From assembly GCF_964340395.1 (NCBI RefSeq), contig NC_135554.1, positions 13,273,251-13,337,250 on the forward strand: a DNA stretch of 64,000 nucleotides, in the 5' to 3' direction. This DNA is from Glandiceps talaboti. Lineage: Eukaryota; Hemichordata; Enteropneusta; Spengelidae. The notes under the pieces are model-generated. The model did no database searches and had not been told where the DNA came from. It was given only the letters and a program-made list of their open reading frames with translations. A program made the position numbers and the translations under genes. Below are positions 38,401-47,400 of the stretch, piece after piece (positions within the stretch are counted from its first letter, which is position 1; the number at the start of each line of letters is the position of its first letter).

Positions 38401-41400
38401 TTTCTGAGTTGGTGGTCTAGTTCAGGTTTCCCATTGTTTTTCACATAGTCTCTGTTTTGTTTATTTCTTCCTATCAGATGTACAGCCATTACAGATTTGA
38501 AGAACAGTTTTAGAGTGTCTTTTTAAGTTGATGTCAGTTTTCACATCCACTATTTCTCGTTAGACTTCACAACTTTTGCTTTACTTTTTTTCTTGAATAC
38601 ATAAAAAAAAGTTAAAGGCTGGCAGTAAAAAGCTAGGTGGGTGTCAGGTAACCAGAACCAAACAATTAATTTTTTTAGGCCTAAAGCTGTAAACAGCTGC
38701 TATTTTCTCTAGACCTAGTCAACTGGTGAGAATTCGTTCCTTGACAGCTGTGTACAGAATAAACGAGATAGTTTTTATTCATCATCTGGTGAAGATTCTG
38801 ACCAGGAAGAGAGGAGAAAGATACATGTAGAAATCAAACCAGCCGTGGTAACCAGGGGTGTCAGTCCAGGCATTAACAACTCAGTAGATGAACTCAAAGC
38901 TGCCATAGGAGGACTGACATTATCACCATCACCTGCTGTAAGAGACTGTTTGTCTTTTTGTATGAATGGGTGGGTGGATGGAGGTAGGGAGGCAGGGATG
39001 GATGGATGTTTTGATGGAGGAAGGGAGGCAGGTGCTTGCAGGCAGGGAGGGAAGAAAGCTTGGATTGAGGGAGGGAGGGGGAATTGATGTTTTGATGGAG
39101 GGATGGATGGATTGGGGGAGGTAGAGAAGGAGGGATGAAATAGCTATATCAGTCAGTATTTTGTATTTTTGCAGATAAAATGTTGTCTCTGTCAAAGTGG
39201 AGATTACCTTTATTTATGTATGCTATCATTTTAAATTTAAAAGAAAACGGAAACTAAATATTCAAAGAAGGAGCAGTCAAGGACATTACCTCCTCCCCCT
39301 CCCATACTAGTGCTACCCACATTCACATGCACTCCTACTACTTCCATGCAATACCTATTAATGTTGAGCGTAAAATTGAAACAGAAACAGAAACCACACA
39401 AAAGTAGTGGATACATATTATCATGTTAAGTAATACCTGAATGCCAGGATGGACTATTTCTGTACATCCTGTGTAGTGTACTTCTCAGGAAGGAAGTTAT
39501 AGCATGTTCCTTGATACTAGGCATCCATATTGTATGCCCACTTCTGAAATAATTTATAATTTATATATTTATGTTCTGCCATTGTCATTGCCAATCTCTT
39601 TATTTTTGGGTAACATTTTTGGATACTCAGAATCAAGAAATCATTTCTGTTAGTTATTATTTAATTAACATTCTTTCTCTTTTTATCTATCTTTAGGGAA
39701 GGAAAACTATAGCAAGTAAGTATTTTGCAGGCTACTGCGCCCTCTGTGTTCAGTATTCAATTAACTTTTGTTTTTCTCAACCCAACGCCTTTTTTAACAT
39801 CTGTGTTATAATTATATTTGATGGAAACTGAATAAAAACTCAACAGATTTTCACATATAATGACAATGTTTTGTATGTTCAAAGACATTTTAGGATTGTA
39901 CACAATCATCCCAACCAATCAAAAGAGCAATTTGGTAATCTGCAAATCCTCTGTGTAGGGCAAATTTGTAATTCCCCACACCTGTCTGGATCACTGCAGT
40001 ATTTTCTGAATACCTAGTGAGGCATTGGATGATAATGAAATAACCCCCAATTCCCCCTGCCCTTGTGAAAATCTGTAATGTGTTATTTGCCACCCTCTCT
40101 TCCTCCCTCCCCCACCCCACCTTTGTAGATCAATACTAATAAAATCTAAAATCAAAATTTCTATATGTAAATATCAAATTGAAATAAACATAATCTTGAC
40201 ATTAATTTTTCAATTTTTCTGTTCTATAGATGGTGAGACAAAATCAAGAAAAAATGGAGGGTAAGTCGAGTTTCATGAATAATTTTGTAGGAAAGTAACT
40301 TTCATATGGAAAATTCAATGGGAGATCCCCAGACAGATATTGTGTAGTGGTGAAGGAAGTTGATCTTCCCATTTGACATTTAATAGTTGGTTTGACTGCA
40401 GTGGTCAGAATTGATGAAATAAACAATGTTAGAGCAAATCGAACACACACAAATCCAAGATATGATAATACTTTATTGTCTCCCCTGTAAGTTGTATTAA
40501 AGGGGAACACCACTCCAGAAAATAAAGGCATGTTCATAAATTTTTTGTTGTAGAGTCATTTCATGATTTCGCATCACATCATTTTCACTCAGTTGCCAAG
40601 AAACTCTTTTTTTTTTTTACCTCTATTCTTTCACTGATTGTATCTTTTCTTTATTAATCAAGTAAAGAGATGAATGAAGTACAGCCCACGATTCTAACTT
40701 TTCGTGTGGAAGAATAATGGAGCAGTTATGTGTGAAATAGGCTTAGTTTGTCTGGCAACTCAGTGTGCCCTGTAAGCCAATTTGACACAAAGTTTCTAGT
40801 GACACGCCAAAATTTGGTGTTCCCCTATCTCTTACTATGTGGTGTCTCACAAGAAATCCCAGTTTTTCTCATTTTGACCCACTACAATTAAAAATTGGCT
40901 ATCATAAGAGGGCACACTGGTGTGTGTCCTCTAAAACATTCATCAAGTCTCAAGAGTATTCCCCCCTAGTGGTAAACATAGTATGTCTTGACCAGACACA
41001 TTCAATTCGTTAGTCATTAATATGCAAAACTTTAAGTACACAAAGACCTGTAGTATTCTTAGCATTATCCCCATAGTATTGTCAAAGTAATGAACTCAAA
41101 TCCACAGGGACAAAGAAAGTACAGTCGACAGTTCAACTAATCGGATTTTGTCATTCATATGGAAAGTAAGAGTCAATTCCCCAGACCAAAGTAGTCATTG
41201 TCAGCACTGATTTAGTGCTATGTGTGGGTTTTTTTTATTGTAGTAAACCAAGTAATGATTTGATTGGGTTGGATCTGTTTGGTCCATCGCCTGCAACTAC
41301 TCCGACTGGAGGGAGTGGAGTCTTATCACCAATGACACCAAGTACTGCCAATCCTAGCGGTACCACCACACCAGGATCCACTGCCAGTGAGTTTTATGTC

Positions 41401-44400
41401 TTATTCTCTGTAGTTCTGTGTAATGTCTCACTGTAGTTTGTGTCTCTGTTTTGTGTAATGTCTCCCTGTATTTTATGTCTCTGTTTTGTGTAATGTCTCA
41501 CTGTATTTTGTGTATCTATAGTTATGTTTTAACATGATAACAAATTGAAAGCCAAGCTTTCACTCAAGATTGAAACTTGCCACTACACTATAACTACAGA
41601 TAATATTGACCACTAATTAACAGATACAATGTCTTTTTATAAGTAAATTGACCGCTTTTTAGTGAATATATCTTTTGATGCAAAAAGCTACTGCAGGTTT
41701 TAATATGTGTTTGTTGTTTGTAGGTGTAGATACATGGGGAGCAGCAAGTGCCTCTACCGATGCTACCCATGACATGCCACCAGCCTTACCAGCCAAACAG
41801 AAACACAACACAAGCACTACCAGTAATAGTGCTGACAAGCCCTTCATGCCTACACCAGCAGCTGGCTCTAGTAATAACAGTTTTGCACCACCACCAAGAC
41901 CACCATCAAGGAATAAGAAATTAGCGGTAAGACCTAACTTTATCTAGCTCTACACTGTAACAAGTCAGGTACATTATCATACTCTTTTCTGACTTGAATG
42001 GCGCCCTCAACACACCTATTGTTAATTATTTTGTTTTTCTGCATCCGGAAAGTGACAGTATTTCTTATCCAGCTAATATTTAGCTCCCTACACTGTTCCT
42101 CAAACACTTAACTCTGTGGGAAAATAATTTCTTTAATTATTTTGAAAAGTAACAGGAATAAGCTTTAATGTAACCATATGGATGAGGATATGGTCAGTGT
42201 GTGTATCACCTAAATACCCTTCCGTCAGTCTCTTTTTCTTACATGTTTGTCCAGCCCATGCAGTCTGCAGATCTGGGGGAAACTCCTTACATTAATTGCT
42301 ACTTTATTCAACTGCAGAGCCAATCAGGAACAAGCAAATGACATCTACCCCGCATACACACTTGCTCTAAAGTAGTGAATAAAAGAACAGCAACTGCCAT
42401 AAATAGTAGATTTAGAGACAGGTTTGACAATTTAAAAAAAAAAAATTCACACGTCAAAATATCCTGACCAAAAACATTTCTTTTCCTTTTTTTGGCCTAA
42501 TGTTCCCTTTGTTTTGAAATCTATTTTGTTAGAAGAAACTAAGTTCTCCGACAACTCCAAAATTCCAATCTGAAATTTCACCCTCCTGGCTGATCCCACA
42601 CGATACCGATATTTTTCGAAATTTCCAGACTGCTCCATTTGATGCACAGGTAGGTGGAGTTCTTCTCCAAGTGAGCAGCTATCAGCAAGGAGTGTGGCTA
42701 TGCAATAGATGTGCCAAAACCATAGCTTTCATTGATACGCCAGAATGGAGGTGTATTTCCACTATAGAAATGATACTGGGTAAATGACAGCTGTGGATGT
42801 GCTGCTATTCAATCATGCATGTTCAAGTCTAATAAAAAAAGTGTGGCAATCAGCTTTCCCCATTGGTTTAAATCTGTACTAACCATAAATAGATTATTAC
42901 TCTTTCAATCAATCAAAGAATGATACTACAGTCATTGAAAAGTTAAAAATGTTCCAATTGCATCTAGTGCATCTTTAATAAGTTATATAAAAACAATTTT
43001 AGCCCCTTGTTGTTCAAGTTGTTGTACAAACCAATTAAAATTCAAGTACCATGATGAAAGCAGCACCCTGTGAAATATTTCAAATTTTATTCATGGTTGA
43101 ACAATGAATATTCATGAGAGATATTTTACAAGGAAATAAGCACTTGGGAATCATGAACAAATTTCTGCTGTCTCCCATGATGCAATGCAACCATAGGAAA
43201 GATACCCAATAAAGAAACATGATCAACTTGATGTTTCTCTGAAATTGTGAGTAATCCTAGGTGATGTAAAAATCATAAAATGACTCTCCAGAATCCATAG
43301 TTTATGAAATGTCTCTATTTCCTGGAGTGACATTCCCCCTTCAAGATATGCCCATGGTGGGGGCTCTCACATATCAGACTATCCCTCTGGAAGAAAATGC
43401 AAAATGAGGGCAGAATGACACAACCCATTTTACATACAGTCTACCCTAGAATGGAAATAGAAGGCAAGATGTTAGCAGATTTATGTTCAAATTTCTGAGT
43501 ACATAATCTATTCCATACAGCATACACTATAGTAAATATTTTGTACTATGTGTAATGAAACTTAACACAAGTGAGAGTCAAAGATCAGATGGACTTTTCC
43601 CTGCTATTTTTCAGTGCATGAGACTTTTATTCTATCCATACTCAAACAAAAAAGCTATATATATGCTAATGAAGCTATATATATATGCTAATAAAGCTAT
43701 ATGTATGCTAATACAGCTAACATGACATATGCTTCTGATAAAATCCTGGCAATTCTTTGGAAATGGCAGCTATATAGCCAAGCTAACTTGTTATCAGCCT
43801 GTAATTCTGCACTTCAAGTTTGCCTTTTTTCCATACCTGTATGCCTTGATGCTATGATTGAGTATTCCAATGTAAGAGACATATATGTATACATACATAG
43901 CTCTCAATGCTTATTTGTCTATCTTTTTTTTTACCATGATGTGTGTGTATTCTCCTTCATATATTTACTGTATTCTCTATTCTTTGCACTCTGTGTTTTT
44001 GCCTGTGTATAAATACTTCAATAGTGACAAGAATTTGCCTTTTTTTAATTTTAATTTAATTAGATCTTTGCAATATTTATGTTGCCACTGATCATGTCTA
44101 TATCTCTAAAATAACTTTAAAAAAAAGACACTTTATAATTAAGTAATTCCAATAAAAGTGATGATATAAACTGCTTAATTTAAGGATCTCTAATATAATC
44201 TGCAATTCTACATTGGTGTAAAGAAAATAAATAATTTGATATTAAAAGGACTTGAAACTAAACATTTAATTTTATGCATAATATAATTTTGTGTTCGCCA
44301 TTTTCACTCTACTGCCCTCTATAGTCCAAGTTATGCAGAATTAAATTACCCATAATCCTCATCTCCAAAATGATGTTTTCTCAGTACACAGCCCTTGTGA

Positions 44401-47400
44401 CTACATATTGCCAATCAAATGAAGCATCAGAAATTTGTTTCCAATGCCATACAAAGATCACATGGTAGAAAATGTAAATTTTTTATTCAATCTTGAAGTT
44501 GTCGGAAAACTTGTCTTCTCTTGAGTCTGGAAATTGTTTGTAAAGTTACATTTATTAGAGAGTAGATAGATCATTCAAAAAGTAAGTGACAAGTTTCACT
44601 TTCGTTTTCATGGTGAATCTATTTATAGAAGCAACGTAACTGTTTTCATTCCAATGTTCTCATTTACAGCGTACAAGTCCCCCCATACAAGATATTACAT
44701 CACCGTTTTCTCTACCTCGTCAAGATAGCTCTTCTTCTCTCTCCTCCATGACATTTGCCACGTCTGCAGCGCCAATTGGGTGTTCACGAGGACCGAGTCC
44801 ATTGACCCTGGGAATGTCAGACACTATACCAATAGCTGCAGCATTTCAGGAATGTATAAATGCTTACTTTAAAGGCATTGACCAATCTAAGTAAGTCATA
44901 TCACATCATGTCCAAAAATGTGGAATTTTCAGAGGAATTATGAATATTTTGATGTTTTTTAAGTAGCAAAATGAGTACAGCCAAAATTTAAAATGTGATA
45001 CAGCTGTGAGATTGGTTTCGATACAGTAAGATAGACAAAAACTGAAATCTGAAAGTGATGTTGATTTGTGTTCACAATGAGATAATTAGATGTTAATCCC
45101 CAATATTTGTTCTTCGCTCAGCCAAGGAAAATACGAGTGACCTAAGGGGCCTTTGTCACTACAAGTCTAGTGACTCATAGTGACAACCCTTAGGTCAAGA
45201 GTAAATAAATATAGAAAGAATAAAGAAAAATATTGGAGAATAACATAATTATACCAGTGCCAGTAATATCAAAGAAAAATCGGGGAAAGTAATGGCAATT
45301 TTGAACATTTTGACTCGTATTTCGAACATAGCAGAACCAGTAATGTAGACACGCGTTGTCATGACATAGAATGACCAGAGTATATATCCCATATTTTTGG
45401 CTTATGCATGGTATGAAATGTAATATTTATGCTTGTGTTCGGTGTCTATATTTTGCTTTATGTAATTTGTGACGAAAGAACCTTGTGAGAGACGTAACTA
45501 TACATCACACTGCCTAATTGAAACTCTATAGTCACTGTGTTTTATAATAGTAAAAGCATTTCACTACTTACCTAAAAGCTGTTTTTGAACAGCACTCCTA
45601 GTGGCCAAACTATACAATCTTTTGTTTTTCTGATAACTGAAATATTGCATGCTGTCTTTTCATGATTTTAGATGTATGGTGAAGATAACTGGTGAGATGA
45701 TGTTATCGTTTCCAGCTGGTATCATCCAAGTGCTAACTAGTAACCCATCACCTGCAGTATTAACAGTTAGAGTCAAGAAATCAGATAAATTAGAACAAAT
45801 CCTACCAAACAAACAACTTATATCAATGTGAGTAAAGTATCCATATCTTAACAAACAAACAATTTATATCAACAACATAAATATGCATTTTCCTGATGTC
45901 AAATAATGTACAACATATGCACACAATTTGGGACAGAAATTCGAATAAAATATTGATACACAACTACCTTTATGGTTCACTCACCATCTCTGATAATAGT
46001 AAAGTCTAAGTTTTTGGGAAAAGAAGTGTCACATATGTTTACACTATGTAGTGAGACATGGATGCATGCCGCCATCTTGTTTACAATTCGTTGCAAGCAA
46101 CCAATCAAAAATCAAGTATGGCCACCACTGATTACATTACTTACGGGTATGGATGCATAAGAGCTTACTGTCTATATCTCAAGTTACATTTATTACAGAG
46201 TTGTTTGTGCAACGAGTGATTGTGGACTGTCGGTGCCAATGTATTTATTATGGTATTACACCAACATTTTTTGTCCAAAGACCTTTAAACGGAGGCATAA
46301 ACTTTAATATTCATTTGCTTGTTGACTATTGCATCTCTAATACCTGAAACAGCCAAACCAGTGCATGTGCATTCGATACCAGTTTTTCCTGTAAATGATA
46401 CACATATTTTGCAAGACTTTTTTTTTTCTGTTACAGAGACGAAGTACAAAGTAACGATAATAGTTCAGTGTATACATTTAATATGTCAGCATTAGCAGCA
46501 CTACTAAAGAGACAGTCTGATCAGAATGTTGCAGCCTCTTATTTTAATGTAGATATACTCAAGTATCAGGTATGTATATGTAGCACACTGCCAAATCTCT
46601 TAGAATTATACAGTGCCAAATCTCTTAGAATTATACACTGCCAAATCTCTTAGAATTATACAGTGTCAAATCTCTTAGAATTATACAGTGCCAAATCTCT
46701 TAGAATTATACAGTGTCAAATCTCTTAGAATTATACAGTGTTAAATCTCTTCCAGATCTCTTAGAATTATACACTGCCAAATCTCTTATACAGTGCCAAA
46801 TCTCTCAGAATTATACACTGCCAAATCTCTTAGAATTATACAGTGTCAAATCTCTTAGAATTATACAGTGCCAAATCTCTTAGAATTATACACTGCCAAA
46901 TCTCTTAGAATTATACAGTGTCAAATCTCTTAGAATTATACAGTGTCAAATCTCTTAGAATTATACACTGCCAAATCTCTCAAAATTATACACTGCCAAA
47001 TCTCTTAGAATTATACAGTGCCATATCTCTTAGAATTATACACTGCCAAATCTCTTAGAATTATACAGTGTCAAATCTCTTAGAATTGTACAGTGTCAAA
47101 TCTCACAGAATTATACAGTGTCAAATCTCTCGGAATTATGCTGTATCAAATCTGAATTGTACAGTGTCAAATTTCTCTGAATTAAACCATGTCAAGTCCC
47201 TTGGCATTCTAACTACCCTGTAAGAGAGAACTTCTAAATAAGTTCTGAAATGAAAGTTCGTCTGTGTTAGTGAAGTACATGTATTATAGAAATTTAAAAA
47301 ATTGCTCCAAACACATCAGCAGCCATGATCTTAAAAAGAAATTCCCTGTATGTCATTGGGAAGATTATGTGACTAGGGACTCCACTAAGTACGATTACTT

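Larger units (their letters stand above)
37604..38755 (+). other. FCHO2: FCHO intron 13, candidate U12-type AT-AC intron (1152 bp)
   Basis: The first ten bases, ATATCCTTTT, equal the consensus 5' splice site of minor-spliceosome AT-AC introns. At 38737-38745 lies TTCCTTGAC, one base from the U12 branch consensus TTCCTTAAC. The intron ends in AC at 38754-38755, 11 bases after the presumed branch A (38744), within the usual narrow spacing. Splicing here joins codon G|AG (Glu) and continues [15 protein letters not shown], aligning with the family. Using the AG two bases later would give GAA-TAA, a stop. Roughly half of the interior is transposable-element sequence (elements D and A). A GT-AG alternative (exon ending at 37593, acceptor after 38718) also keeps frame but has a weak donor. 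Confidence 0.82.

Noticed and set aside
37594-38718. GT-AG alternative for intron 13 (exon 13 ending at 37593, exon 14 starting at 38719)
   Set aside because: It keeps frame but the donor GTGACC is weak, it inserts residues without family match, and it leaves the perfect U12 signals unexplained. Kept as the main competing hypothesis.
46437-46653. Extension of FCHO exon 22 into the satellite as an open frame
   Set aside because: The donor CAG|GTATGT at 46569/46570 joins perfectly to exon 23 and the family alignment; the extension is repeat-derived.
46588-47175. Regular 25-bp repeats that could be mistaken for a CRISPR array
   Set aside because: Units are directly adjacent with no unique spacers, in an intron of an animal gene; this is a minisatellite.
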